Origin: Otatea glauca
Lineage: Eukaryota > Streptophyta > Magnoliopsida > Poales > Poaceae
Direction of reading: 5' to 3'
DNA length: 64,000 nucleotides
Assembly: GCA_036346275.1 (NCBI GenBank)
Contig: CM070711.1
Span: 69,997,782 to 70,061,781, forward strand
Below, in pieces: positions 23,902 to 35,042 of the stretch. The notes beneath the pieces are model-generated. The model was given only the letters and a program-made list of their open reading frames with translations, made no database searches and was not told the DNA's origin. How positions within the stretch are numbered: position 1 is the first letter of the stretch; every line of letters begins with the position of its first letter. Position numbers and translations under genes: made by a program.

Positions 23902-26900
23902 ATGAATTCCCCGAAGTTTCATGTTGCAACTCCAATTTACACTGAGGTGCAATCTGAATTACTAACTCCAATTCAGGGAAGCACATACCGGTGGTTTGGT
24001 TGGGAGCTTAGTGAAGGTGATTTATGGTCAGATATGTTTGAATGGTCTTCAATATTTGTTCTCATTGTGAATCTGAGAAGGGTACTACATAAGTAGAACC
24101 TCATCTAGGTTGATTGAACCATCCCCATTTTCTGTAACGGGTGGCATCTTTCAACAACCAAGTTTCAGGCGTTACGTAAGCACAATGGCTGATACATATT
24201 ATTGTTACATTATACAGATCAAGAGAGCTATCTAAACAACCACATGTTTGAAAGTTATATGATACTTAGAACGAGTTAATCAATTTTTAAGAGAAGTTTT
24301 GGCATGAGATGATGCATGTTACTTGGTTTTAATTTGTTTACCTTTCTTCATTGAAGGGCACGGGGTTCTTTTGCTCAGCTATTGCTTTCATTGGTACGTA
24401 CCTCAAGAAAACAGAAGTAAACGACTTTATTTGAGGTCATCATTTCAGTTCTAAAACTTCTAATACATTTTTCAATTTTTTTCAGGATTCAATCTTACAT
24501 GTTTTGTCACCGTGTCACCTGTGTAAGTCTATGCTTTCTCATGAGTAGAGTTCTATCAAATGGTTTCATACTCTTGGGAGTATGTACTCCCATTTTCAAT
24601 ATACCGCTTAAATGATGTTGTTATACCACTTTGTCCTTTTGAGCATACTCTAATACTAATTATAAGATACTCCAAAGTGAGTTTCATGAAAAATTTCATC
24701 AAAATCCACTTTTTATAGTATAATTTGTGTAAAAATAAAGGGCTCCGATGATTTTTTTCAACATGTCGCATTGGAGTATCTTATAATTATTATTTAAGTC
24801 TACTAAGAGTGATAAAGAGGCATAATACGTTTGTTTAAGTGATATATTGGAAGGTGGTAGTATGTACTCTGGGAGTGCTGAAAAGGTCTATCTATCTGTG
24901 CACACTCTTATTTGTGCTTATATTCTTCCATATTCTTTCTTTGTCTCTTGCTTACAACTTATTCTCAGAGTTATAGGAAGATTTAATTTTCTAAGTTTGT
25001 GTTTTTTTATCGATGTTGAGGTTCAGTGGAACTATAGCATTTGGTTCTTCATGGATGTTGTGAGTCATTGGTTAACCACGGATGTTATTTCATATGCGCT
25101 ATTTCCTTAATGAATATTATTCCAAGTATTATGATGCTGGTTTGGAGATACTAGCAAAGTGGTGAGAGGAATTCAAAAGGTATCACCTCCATTTTGAAAA
25201 AAGGGTATCTAGTATCTACATTTCGGAAGTATAGATACCCTCTTATTTCTATTTATGTTTATCACATATTCAATATGTCTGACTGTCTCTTGCTTACAAA
25301 TCATTATCAAAGTTACAAGAAGATTACGATACTAGTTTTGGAGATACTAGCAAAGTGATGAAAGGAATTTGAAAGGTATCACCTCCATTTTGAAAAAAGG
25401 GTATCTAGTATCTACATTTTGGAAGTATAGATACCCTCTTATTTCTATTTATGTTTATCGCATATTCAATATGTCTGACTGTCTCTTGCTTACAAATCAT
25501 TCTCAAAGTTACAACAAGATTTCAGCTCTAATTGTTACTTATCTATGATGAGGATTAAGTGGAATGTTCACAACATAGGGGATTCAGTGGAATGTGCACA
25601 GCAAAAGGAATTCAATGGAATGTTCGCAATATAGGATCTGGGCCTTCATGGATGTTGTCAGTTCTTGGTTAAATACATATATTATTTCATATGCACTATT
25701 TCCTTAATAAATATTATTCCAAGTTTTATGGTGCTAGTTTTGGAAACACCAGCAAAGTAATTGAAGGATTCAAAAAGGTACCATAGTAATGCCTACTTTA
25801 TTTTTTGTTTACTTGTTGTTTCTTTTGAAGTTATTGTTTCTTTTTTCATGTTCTATGATATTTCTGTATTGAAGAAATGTGACCTTTTTTGTAAGCAATT
25901 GTCTGAATTTTGCAGCTATAGAGTCTGGAGATTCGGAGGGAGGGTAGCTCCAGATGATGATCTAGCAGCTCCATTATTGTTGATGGATCCACAATTATGC
26001 ACATCCAACCTTGGTCGTGTTAGGAGACTGTTCTGTTGGGTTTTAGCTCTTCTTTTTCACAGTGTGAATGCAATATTGTACCTGCAGAAGCGGCTGTTAG
26101 TGGATAAGAAGTTTGTTTGCTGCGGATTGTTATCTGAATGTTCTAGCCCGATAATTTCACTTATTGTTTGCATTGTGTTTCTGATTCCCACTGGTTCGAA
26201 ATTTTCACTTGTACGGGTATGGGTTAAATGGAATGCTTTAAGTCCACTTTATCTTCTCACTTGTTTATTAATGCTATTAACTGTTAGTAACTCATTAACT
26301 GACCTTGTAGGATATGCTGTTTGCTGCATGTGTTGTTGCCGTATTCTATTTGCCAATAGCGATGGTTGCCATGGTTTACTCGAACTCTACCGTTATACTG
26401 GAGATTGTCCATATCTTCTTCACTATTGCTGTAAACATTTTACGCTTCTCGAGTCAGGTTTGAGCAGCTCTATGAGTTCTGTTCTCTAAAGTCTATTCTT
26501 TGCGCCTGTAAAGTGACTCGTGTTTTTTGTAAAACAGGATAAAATTCCAGAGTTTAACTGCTCCTCAAAGAAAAGCAACTGGTTCCCCTTAGCTGTTGCT
26601 GTTGTGGGTTCTATTATTGGCTTTCAGTGGTTATTCATGGACTTGTGCAGTGCAACGAAGGTCAATTGGGAAGCCCACTTTGCTTATAAGGTAAGTAAAG
26701 CACTACATACTCGATGGAGCACATGAATATCACTTACATACAATAACTGGATCCAACCAGAAATGCTTTTACCATGGGTGTGTCAATGTGTGAGGTTAAT
26801 TAAACCACAGATAAGATTTTACTGAAACAAATAAACTTTTAAAGCATATAAGCACTTGTACTTTTACAGAAGCTGTTATAGATGGTAACTGATTGATGGG

Positions 26901-27467
26901 TGCATTTCAGAGGGCTGAGGCTATCCGTTGGTAACAGGTCACCACCCTTCATGATTATTGCCAGTATGCACTGATTATAATATCAACAGCTGAGCTCACC
27001 ATGTACTAATTTTGGCTCTTAGTTAACATGAGCGTAGATGATGAGAGGTGTAAACATTTGCACTGACACTAGTGTTATCGTTTCTTTTTTTTTTATCAGT
27101 GTTATCATTTGTTGTGAAGCAGGAACTGATAACATTGTGTGATAAAGTACAAATCAGATACTTCTTACCTTGAATCAAGCATGTAATCTGGGGCTAGGAG
27201 CAGTGAAGTCAGTGTATGCGAGCTAAAACCTGATGGTTGTTAGCATCAGCTATAAATAGAAAATGGAATAAAATAAATGTAGTACTTAAGCCAAGTCTTA
27301 TCCATAGTTGCACTGCATTATAATAGTTTTACTTTTGGTTCCTTTTCCAGATTGCTTCTGTGGTTGGCGCTGCCTTTAGATTTGTTGATATATTCATCAT
27401 AGTGGTGGGAGCACTACGAGAGAAAGCTACCTATCTGCTGGGTAGATTGCATGAGTGTGTTCATTGA
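23902..27467 (+). CDS. Uncharacterised plant multi-pass membrane protein, 7 exons, 323 aa
   Basis: I do not recognise this family. Exons: 23902-24081, 24357-24393, 24486-24522, 25916-26216, 26311-26457, 26538-26690, 27351-27467. All junctions are GT-AG and phases add up to 972 nt with one stop (TGA at 27465). The N-terminus (MNSPKFHVATPIYTEVQSEL) is soluble, then RWFGWELSEGDLWSDMFEWS precedes the first helices (about residues 49-82). Further hydrophobic segments lie near residues 123-141, 158-178, 187-208, 211-229, 249-268 and 286-308, so six to eight passes are likely. A DDD acidic patch lies near residue 98. Intron 3 (1.39 kb) holds a MITE and tandem duplications. Exons 2 and 3 are only 37 nt each and were chosen by phase and splice signals; an extra micro-exon near 24160 cannot be excluded. 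Confidence 0.75.
24563..24885. mobile_element. MITE of the ACTCCCAGGAGTAT family, copy in intron 3 of the membrane-protein gene
   Basis: Left end ACTCTTGGGAGTATGTACTC, right end AGTATGTACTCTGGGAGT, with an inverted-repeat body matching the three elements at 16395-17525 (ATATACCGCTTAAATGATGT, GATACTCCAAAGTGAG, TTGGAGTATCTTATAATTAT). There is no long (TA)n tract here, unlike the other copies. Confidence 0.8.
24945..25790. repeat. Complex tandem duplications inside intron 3
   Basis: A 196-bp unit is repeated head to tail (25141-25336 and 25337-25527: GGAGATACTAGCAAAGTG, GGTATCACCTCCATTTTG, GTATCTAGTATCTACATTT, TTGCTTACAAATCATT). A wider repeat links 24945-25175 with 25470-25780 (TCTCTTGCTTACAA, CTTCATGGATGTTGT, CATATGCRCTATTTCCTTAA). 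Intron growth by repeated local duplication is the simplest reading. Confidence 0.85.
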
Positions 27468-28170
27468 GACTGCTCTACCATGTGGTATGTTTCTAGTTGT
27501 TTTTTCTTTTCTCGACATCTACAGTTTAAATGGTGCTTTGATGTGCTGTCTAGATATTATCCATAGTTGCACTACATTGTAATATCAAGTTTTTGATGTG
27601 ATTTCTAGATATAATACACAATTTGAGCTACAATTCTTTAGTTTGCAATTGTAGAATTTGAAGAAAACAGAGTGGATTGACAGTGATGCCTGTGGATTTT
27701 GTGATAAGGAGGAGAATATAGATAATATGTTCTTTGGCTGCCCTGCTTCGGTAAATGGTTGGCTCCAGGTCACAATTAGTTTTATAACCGCCTCCAGGTC
27801 AAAGTCTAACAGTTAGCTCAAAACTTCTGACGACTTGGATTTGTGAGAATTGCAGATCAATCAGGCTTGTAGCACGGAATAGTTTTAGATGTATGCAGCT
27901 ATAGCGCTCTCTCTCTCTCTCTCTGAGACTTCTAACATCGCTTGCTTGGTTCTGAGATTTGGGTAGCAATATGCTCGTTTGTTTTGCTGTTGTTCTGAAG
28001 ACTGACGCTGTGCTACTGGCCGGCTGGCTGCTGTCCTGGATGCGGCGGTATAGCAAGATAATGAGCAAACACTGATCATTGTACACGAATTACGTATCTT
28101 TTTTTTAATATAGAGCTTCTCATAGTTTAATGTAATACTATACGTGCCGAGCAACTTCTAATATTGCTGT
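27468..28170. other. 3' flank of the membrane-protein gene
   Basis: AT-rich sequence following the stop codon, with a (CT)n run at 27908-27926. It probably contains the 3' UTR. No second gene was recognised. Confidence 0.5.
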
Positions 28171-28173
28171 TAA

Positions 28174-28361
28174 GGCTGTGTTTAGTATAGCTCTAGCTCC
28201 ACTAAATTCGTAGAGTTGGAGTTGTGAGTATATTAAGAATGTTTAGATGAGTTATCGTGTTTACATTTTAGACTAAAAGTATAAACTTAATTTACTTTAT
28301 TTTAGCTTATAAGTTTTAGATCTGAGATGGAGCTGAGATCTGGAGCTCTGCAAAAAAGACC
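28174..28361. mobile_element. Tourist/PIF-Harbinger-like MITE, 188 bp, TAA target duplication
   Basis: Starts GGCTGTGTTTAGTATAGCTC and ends GGAGCTCTGCAAAAAAGACC. TAA flanks both ends (28171-28173 and 28362-28364). The body matches the element at 13881-14110. Confidence 0.8.
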
Positions 28362-28364
28362 TAA

Positions 28365-29267
28365 GATTCCTTGTAAATTAAGGAGAAAAAAAACTAAAGC
28401 ATATTTACATTTAATCTCCTACTATGCAAGCCTATTCTGTCATGTTCGTTTGTCGGCTCTCTGCTCGCATCGCATCCCCCGAAACGAAGCTATGAAAAAA
28501 CCACGAAGAAAACTAAAAAAAAGGAACTTCTCCAAGCAAGTCATGTTCATTAAAATATTTAATGAAAGGATTGGAGAGATTGTGGTGATGGTAGGTTTAA
28601 CTAAACCGATTTAGGGTTGAAAATTGAAGTCTCGGTGGTACCAGTTTACTGTGAAAATGCCTAAAAAAATTGAATGGTTTGTAAATTCAAACAATTTAGT
28701 CAAATGTAGCAAAAAAAATCTTGAAAATCGAACGATTTTGCCCCAATCTCGAGCAGTTTTAAGGAAAATCGTGAAAACTGGTCATTGAATGAAAAATAGA
28801 GAAAAGGCAAGAAAAATAGGGAAAATTTTAAAAAATTGTGGAACAATTGTAAAAAGCCGATAGAGTCCAAAAAATTTGTGGAAAACTTGTAAAAAGCCAA
28901 TAGTGTCCCCAAAAATTGTAAAAAGTTATAAAGTACATATTTAGCAATAATAGCACAACTATGGAAAAATATGAAAAATTTCGGCATGACCTTTACTATA
29001 TTTTAGACAATGAGAAATTGTAAAATAAGCATTTAGCAATAATATATCAATATATAACATTTCATTTCAATACCGTTGACAATTCAATCCAATAAGTCCA
29101 CATTTCAATACCATGGCATATGGCATTTGAAATCAATATTCCTCACTGAAAATGAATGTTCGCATTTGGCATAACTTCGTCGTCCTTCCATTGTCGCACA
29201 GATAAGGATGTTGGACCAACATAACGCTATGTTAGTAAAAAATCGAGTTGCAATGAAATGAGACATA
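28365..29267. other. Intergenic, no gene recognised
   Basis: AT-rich. Short direct repeats of TTGTAAAAAGCCRATAG-type sequence occur at 28848-28930. No domain was seen. Confidence 0.5.
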
Positions 29268-29485
29268 CAAATATGCTTAGCTAATATCAGAACAATAATA
29301 AATATGCTTATCTACCGTTTAACTTATTCCAAACTTAAACTCCACAATCTAACAACAAAATAAGAACAAGCTACCATCGATCAGAGAGTAAGCTAACATC
29401 AGACAACAAACAAATATGCTTAGCTGCTGTTTAACTTGTTCCAAACTTAAGCTCCACAATTTAACAACACAATAAGAACAAGTTA
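29268..29485. repeat. Tandem duplication, ~120-bp unit
   Basis: AAATATGCTTATCTACCGTTTAACTTATTCC (29299 on) recurs as AAATATGCTTAGCTGCTGTTTAACTTGTTCC (29411 on), each followed by AAACTTAARCTCCACAAT and ACAATAAGAACAAG-type sequence. Confidence 0.8.
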
Positions 29486-29847
29486 TGCCTCACAAATGTC
29501 TAAAAAATTTGGTTTTTCAAATAATTTTGATATCAGAGGTCATAACGATAATAATACTAATTTTAGGTAAATTTAGGATAATTTTCAAATTTTTGAATTT
29601 CAATTTGAATTGGACCGGTTTGCCGTTCGATTTCACTGGCCGACTTGGTAGAGTCGGTTTTCACGATTTTCGTGGTTTGTTAACCCTGGGTGGTGGTTTG
29701 GAGAGATTGTGCCACGTTAGCCTAAGTCACCACACAAAAAAAAGTCATTCCCTTGCAATGCATGGTGGCTTTAAGGGCACTCCAAATGGGCTTGTGTCAA
29801 TAGTGTCCATAGCATTAACTAGTTAACGACGAACACGTACGTGAGGT

Positions 29848-30909
29848 CAGGATCCAAATTTCGGCAAAATTTGATGAAATTTTGGATTTCAGGCCCCCCG
29901 AGACCTAAACTACCGGTCGAAAAAAAATTAAAAATGCTAAAATAAATTAAATTTTTTCGGCGAGATTTCGGTCAAACAGGGCGAAATTTCATGAAAAAAA
30001 ATCCGGATTTTGGTTTTTTATGGCCGTATTTGACTTCAATTATATCAATAACCCATAATAAAGTGATATTTGATGATACTTTGTCTAAAACTTATTTTTT
30101 GAGACATTTTAAAATTTTGGTAGAAACACTGTTAGAATTTTATAAAATTTAATATGATTTTTAATGCTATGAAAAATTTATGTTAAAACATTAAGAAGTA
30201 TAGGATCAAACATAAAATTTTATAAAATATTTTAACTTCATTTGTTATATTTTAAAAATAATAAACAGAATTAGCATAAACGAGGTAGTAACAGTGTCAG
30301 ATTTTTATAATTTTTTTAATGTTTGATAATAATTTAAAAATTTTATGGTAATATTAGTGATTCATGAAGAATATATATAAAATTTTTAAAAATTTTATGG
30401 AATGGTTTGAACTATTTTTAATTCGGTTGAAATTTGTCGGTCAGTCTTCAGTTGCACTGTCCAAATTTTTAAAAGTTCATGAAGCTTGATAATCACCTAA
30501 AAATTTTATGAGAATATTAATTACGGATCATAACCATGCAAAAAAAATTTAACAGTTTATAACTTGATTTTTACAATTTTTCATTCGGATCAAACCTGTC
30601 GGTCAGTGTTTTATCAGGACAGTACCACTCTCCGAAATTTTAAAAATTCTTTAAATGTGATAATCAGATGAAATTTTTATGATAACATCAGTAATGAGTC
30701 AGTAACCTCCAAAAAAAAAATTCAATTTTTTTTGTTAACGTTTGGACCACTTTTCTGCCGTGTAAAAAACCCAAAATTTCGGGTTTTTTCGCCGAATTTT
30801 GGGATTATTCGTTACTACACGGACCGGATCTAAAATTTTGAAATTTTGGCGAAATCTCGTGATCCGGCCAGGGACGAAATTTATTCCGAAACCGAATTTT
30901 CAAACCTTG
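29848..30909. mobile_element. hAT-like non-autonomous element, 1062 bp, perfect 8-bp target duplication
   Basis: Left terminus CAGGATCCAAATTTCGG, right terminus CCGAATTTTCAAACCTTG, an imperfect inverted pair. It is flanked by CGTGAGGT at 29840-29847 and 30910-30917; 8 bp is the hAT signature. The body is AT-rich, has no coding capacity, and contains about three degenerate repeats of TGATAATMWMMTRAAAATTTTATG-type sequence (near 30325, 30488 and 30658). It shares its end motif with elements at 31477-31853 and 55182-55464. Confidence 0.85.
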
Positions 30910-30917
30910 CGTGAGGT

Positions 30918-31468
30918 GTGGATTGGACGGAGCATGTCTGATGGTATCGGACATATGCTTCGTAGCAATTTTCATATCTTTTATGGATATTTCGGATTGG
31001 GCAACATATAAAAATGACATGCATAGACTATTCTTAAAAACACTCTTGTAATATCGTAATTTTATTAGGTTTACATGTACCACAATATAAATTGGTGGTC
31101 AACATTGTGAGATGGTGTCAATATATAAAACATCACTTTTTTTCTGACATTGTTTCCTTATGCTAAGTGGAACAACAATCAATGATCACAAACATTTTTA
31201 AGCAGTGTTTCAATATTTTTTTCACAAGTTGCACAAATCTTGAAGCAAACAAAAGGATAAGTAATTACCATCTACCATTCATTCATGCTTTAATATTTGT
31301 ACATCTGTCAAAAAGAAAAGCATGTAAGCACTTCTCAATATTTTTTTCTTTCATTTCACAAAAAAATATCAACTGATAGGAGCCCCTTTTTAAGAGTAAC
31401 CAGTGCTCTTATTTTTAAGCTCATGACCTTTTCAAGAGATAATGTGCTTAGGAGTTAGGAACTTGCAA
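30918..31468. other. Intergenic between two hAT-like MITEs
   Basis: AT-rich, no gene or clear repeat recognised. Confidence 0.5.
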
Positions 31469-31476
31469 GTTGCAAC

Positions 31477-31853
31477 CAGGGTTCCATTTATGTGCTTACC
31501 GGTCCGGTTCGGTATCTAATACCGGTCGGTAAAACGGTTAAATAAAAAAAAATTCAAAAATTCAAAAAAATTTATGTGACGTAAATATCGTGATAATCAG
31601 TGAATATCGCTCACAATATCGACCGCCGAAGAACACAAGTTTACAAAATCGATCGGGTCGATTTTTGACCGATTATCGGTGCATATCGAGCGATTATCGA
31701 GGTATATCGAGTGATTATCGGTGAAGATCATTTTTTTAAAATTTTTTCATCAAAAGTTTGATTTTGAAACCCTTCGATTCTCTACCGATTTGCGACCGAT
31801 TTTCGAAAATGTCGATATTGTCGATTATCACGATATCGATAATGTGAACCTTG
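31477..31853. mobile_element. hAT-like MITE, 377 bp
   Basis: Starts CAGGGTTCCATTTATG, ends CATAATGTGAACCTTG in the same inverted sense (AATGTGAACCTTG). Flanks are GTTGCAAC (31469-31476) and CTTGCAAC (31854-31861), 7 of 8 identical. The interior has repeated ATCGAGCGATTATCG-type motifs. Confidence 0.8.
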
Positions 31854-32036
31854 CTTGCAACCCGCGTTGTTTACATTGTTTTTAAGAAGGCTAGAAACTC
31901 TAGCATTCACGGTAAGAAAAGAGGTATGCACTTAGGTTTGAGCCCAAGCGAGAAGGGTGTCTGACAGCTTCTCTTGCCATTTGAGCAGCGCTCGGTTCGT
32001 GAACTTGTGATCCACATGAATGGGCCTAAAATCAAA

Positions 32037-33700
32037 GATTTTTTTGAATAATTCATTTTTTCAAAACTGCAAAAATATACCTCGATCTGAAAACATTGCA
32101 AAAATATACCTCTGTCGCCTTTTGAAACAACGAGAGGGAAATGTCGACCGTTGATACGGCGACAGAGACTCGTGTCACCATTTGATCCGACGAGAAACAG
32201 CCACGTCGGTGCCACGTAGACGAACAAAACGTTTCGCCTCCCTGTCGCCAAACCAAAAGGCGATAGCTCAAAAATCGACCGTTGTTTTGGCGACAAATAT
32301 AGTCTATTTAAAACCCGCAGTGTTTACTGTAGCCGCGAGCTCTCTCATTTGTTTGCATCGCCTTTCAGAGAAAGAGAAGGAGAGGGAGGGAGAGGAAAGA
32401 AAGGAAAGTGAGGGAGGGAGAGAAGTGGAAGGGAGAGAAGGAAAGGGGAGAGGAGAAAGTCAGGTTTGAGGTTTCGGCTTATTTTGCACGTAAATTTTTT
32501 ATGTTTATTTTGTTTAGCAATATACCATGGTAGGATAGCAAAAATAATATATCTAGTTAAATTTAGAGGTTAGGGATAGATTTAGTATACTTTTAGTAAT
32601 TTAGTTGGTTTGTACAAATACATTTACGTAGATATATATTTTTAGGAAAAATAATATATTTTTAGGAAAGTAAATGTTTTTTTACAGATAGATGTAAATA
32701 GATATGTATTTTTAGGAGTGTAGATTTATTTTATAGATATAAGTAGATAGATATATATATATTTTTAGGAATATAGACAGTTTTTACAGATAGATCTAGA
32801 TAGATATATATTTTTAGGAATATAGTTGTTTTTTCTAGATAGATCTAGATAGATACATATTTTTAGAAGTATAGATATAGATAGATCTAGATTTTTTTTA
32901 GAATATAGATATAATTATGTTAAGTGTCACAGTATTTTTTACGAAAAGTAATTAATTCGTGGGTTAATGAATTGGTTCGCAGATATGTCAGAACGAGTTC
33001 CATTTAGAATCTATTATGGAGAAGGGGTTGTCATGTATGATTTAGAGGATGCAGATTTGAGTAACTTTCAGTATATGGACAGAAGTTTGAGCAGGGTCGA
33101 AGAGTGCATATTTTCTTCTATGTTGAATTGGTTGTATTATACTTTTCGGATGGACCAGATCAGTGCTAGCTGAAGTTATTTTGCCTTTGTAGTATGCGAA
33201 ATGATCCTATTTATTGGGAGTTAGTTGAGGTGAAGGGAAACGTGGATGATATCGGGTGCTTTTAGTGCAAGCATATGATAGGGTTGTTGCCCCACAACAG
33301 CAGTTGGACGCCGGTGAGTGTAGTGAGCCTTGAAATAAGTTCAGTTATGGTGACACCAAAATTGAGGAATTTAGCCGTGAGCAGAGTAGTGAACAAGTTG
33401 AGGTTGGGGCGGATGATGAAAATATTGGACAAGAAGCGTAGGGGCAAGTAAACAAGCGCGGGTCAAGTAGACGAAGGTGAGAAAATTGAGGAAATAATAG
33501 TAAGGATGGAAGAGGAAGACCGTGAATACACCATAAGACTAGTGAAAAACGAAGATGACTCGGATGAGTAAGATGGAGGTACGGAGCCACTTGTGTCAAC
33601 AGATTGGAGCACGCATCAATTTAATAAGCTGGTTGTGAATGAAAGCAACGATACACCTTGACAGTATAGTAAAGAGAGAATTGGGTATCCCATACTATCT
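32037..33700 (+). mobile_element. Truncated MuDR/MULE element: 5' terminal repeat, promoter and N-terminal transposase remnant
   Basis: The left end GATTTTTTTGAATAATTC, then repeats of GCAAAAATATACCTC and CTGTCGCC, match the ends of the Mutator MITE at 36052-36683. Then come TATTTAAAACCC (32306-32317), a purine-rich leader (32365-32460), and the transposase N-terminus at 32967-33173 (VPFRIYYGEGVVMYDLEDAD, DRSLSRVEECIFSSMLNWLY), typical of rice MULE proteins that begin with a short beta-rich region. Further pieces in shifted frames follow (IYWELVEVKGNVDDIG near 33215; EEEDREYTIRLVKNEDDSDE near 33507; STDWSTHQFNKLVVNES near 33600). Frames are broken. The zinc finger and catalytic DDE region and the right terminus are absent. 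Confidence 0.75.
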
Positions 33701-34021
33701 GTGTTCAACTTCTATTTCGAGAAAAAAAATACGGAATTGTATAGCTAATATCTGTCTGTAACCACTCTGATTGCACCCTATCACTGCCCATTGATTTTAC
33801 AGAGAAGTCAGGGCATATTGGACATAAACAAATGCTGCTAACTCTGGTTTGATTCAGTTAAGACAGATCAGAATGATTTCGGATCATTGGTCAATCCCTA
33901 ATCATCCATACATGGGACAGAATTACAAAGGGGTAATGGAGAGTACTGCTAATATGGGGGTTCACTTAATTTTTTTCAATTCTCAAAGCAAACCATGGTG
34001 CGTGGCTTGCTATTCATAATA

Positions 34022-34693
34022 CTAGTAAAATCGGAAAGCAAACCACAGGCAAGGTGATGACTCTGACCCTCGTCCATCCATCCTCACCTTACAGAGCATC
34101 ATCATGCTAGGAATATTGCTGGCAACGTCATCGACGTGGCCGGGTTCGTCGAAGATCTTCACGTCGACGTCGAGCTCCACTGCGCCTGAACGCCAGTACT
34201 CAGACGCCATGCGGCCGCGGAGGCGCTCCGACAGGCCCACGCCGTCGCCCCGGGCCACCACGTCGACGTCCCTCCCCAAGCGCCACGACACGCAGTCCCG
34301 CGGCTCCACGCGCGCCCAGCCCAGCGCGACGCCCGAGTACAGGACGGTCACGACCGCGAGGTCGACGCACGCGCTGTGCATCTTGAGCGTGACTCTGAAC
34401 GCCGGCGAGACCGTGGAGCCGGGACGGCCCGGGTCGATGCCCTCGTGGCCGTCGAGGCGGACAGAGAAGGAATCACGGACGTCGTGATGGTACTTTGCGA
34501 GCATGGGTGCGGGCTGCGTGGCGGTGGAGAAGGCGAATAGAGAAAGCAACATGGTTAACCCCAGCAAACCCAGTACTGTCCATTGGAGGCAAGCCCGCGA
34601 GCAGCGATGACCAGGCGCTTCGTAGCCACGCGGATCGCCTTGGACGGCATGGTACGGCGCCGCCGCCGCTTCTAGGTCGTCGCCCTGACCCAT
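34022..34693 (-). CDS. LEA_2 / NDR1-HIN1-like membrane protein, 223 aa, intronless
   Basis: One uninterrupted GC-rich frame starting at ATG 34693. Residues 1-35 are a short cytosolic tail; residues 36-58 (CLQWTVLGLLGLTMLLSLFA) form one membrane helix; residues 60-223 make a LEA_2-like extracytosolic domain (VSPAFRVTLKMHSACVDLAV, VLYSGVALGWARVEPRDCVS, VELDVDVKI). NDR1/HIN1-like proteins sit in the plasma membrane and some act in pathogen responses; this function is inferred from the fold only. Its neighbour at 35043 is a divergent gene of the same family, so the pair may come from an inverted duplication. Several conserved cysteines are present. The N-terminal tail lacks the proline-rich stretch common in this family. 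Confidence 0.82.
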   Translation of the reverse strand: MGQGDDLEAAAAPYHAVQGDPRGYEAPGHRCSRACLQWTVLGLLGLTMLLSLFAFSTATQPAPMLAKYHHDVRDSFSVRLDGHEGIDPGRPGSTVSPAFRVTLKMHSACVDLAVVTVLYSGVALGWARVEPRDCVSWRLGRDVDVVARGDGVGLSERLRGRMASEYWRSGAVELDVDVKIFDEPGHVDDVASNIPSMMMLCKVRMDGRGSESSPCLWFAFRFY

Positions 34694-35042
34694 GCTTAGT
34701 TGTCAATAAGACTTGGGACGAGTACATAATTATATTGGATTCCGGTCCAACAGCTATCGCGATTACGCTTATGCATGGAAGTCCTTATCCCAAACGGCCT
34801 ACGATACCGTGATCAAGATGGAACGGGAGTCATGCGCGTACGTTTGGAATCCGCGATCTCTCTGCGATTACCATGAAACGGCCGGCCGGGATGCAATCTA
34901 AGCTCGTATATATCCAAGTCTATACTGCTTCGAACTCCCATCCAATCGAAATTGCTATAAATGATTGCCGTATCCATCACCCTAATTAGTTCCGCCTTCC
35001 CTCGACTGCTCGCACGTCTCGTCGTCTTGGCGATTGGCATCC
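34694..35042. promoter_or_regulatory. Shared divergent promoter region of two LEA_2-like genes
   Basis: 349 bp separate the two start codons. For the plus-strand gene a clear TATA box (CTATAAATG, 34956-34964) lies about 80 bp before the ATG. For the minus-strand gene a weaker TATAATTA (about 34727-34734, minus strand), with CCAAT just upstream, is at a similar distance. Both genes must be regulated from this short interval. Confidence 0.6.

Noticed and set aside
24150..24175. Possible 7-nt micro-exon (after TTTCAG, before GTAAGC) in the membrane-protein gene
   Set aside because: Joining exon 1 directly to 24357 keeps the frame without it; no evidence that the micro-exon is used.
35034..35042. 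Nine-base N-terminal extension (TTG start) of the plus-strand LEA_2-like gene
   Set aside because: TTG is not a normal plant start; the first ATG is at 35043.
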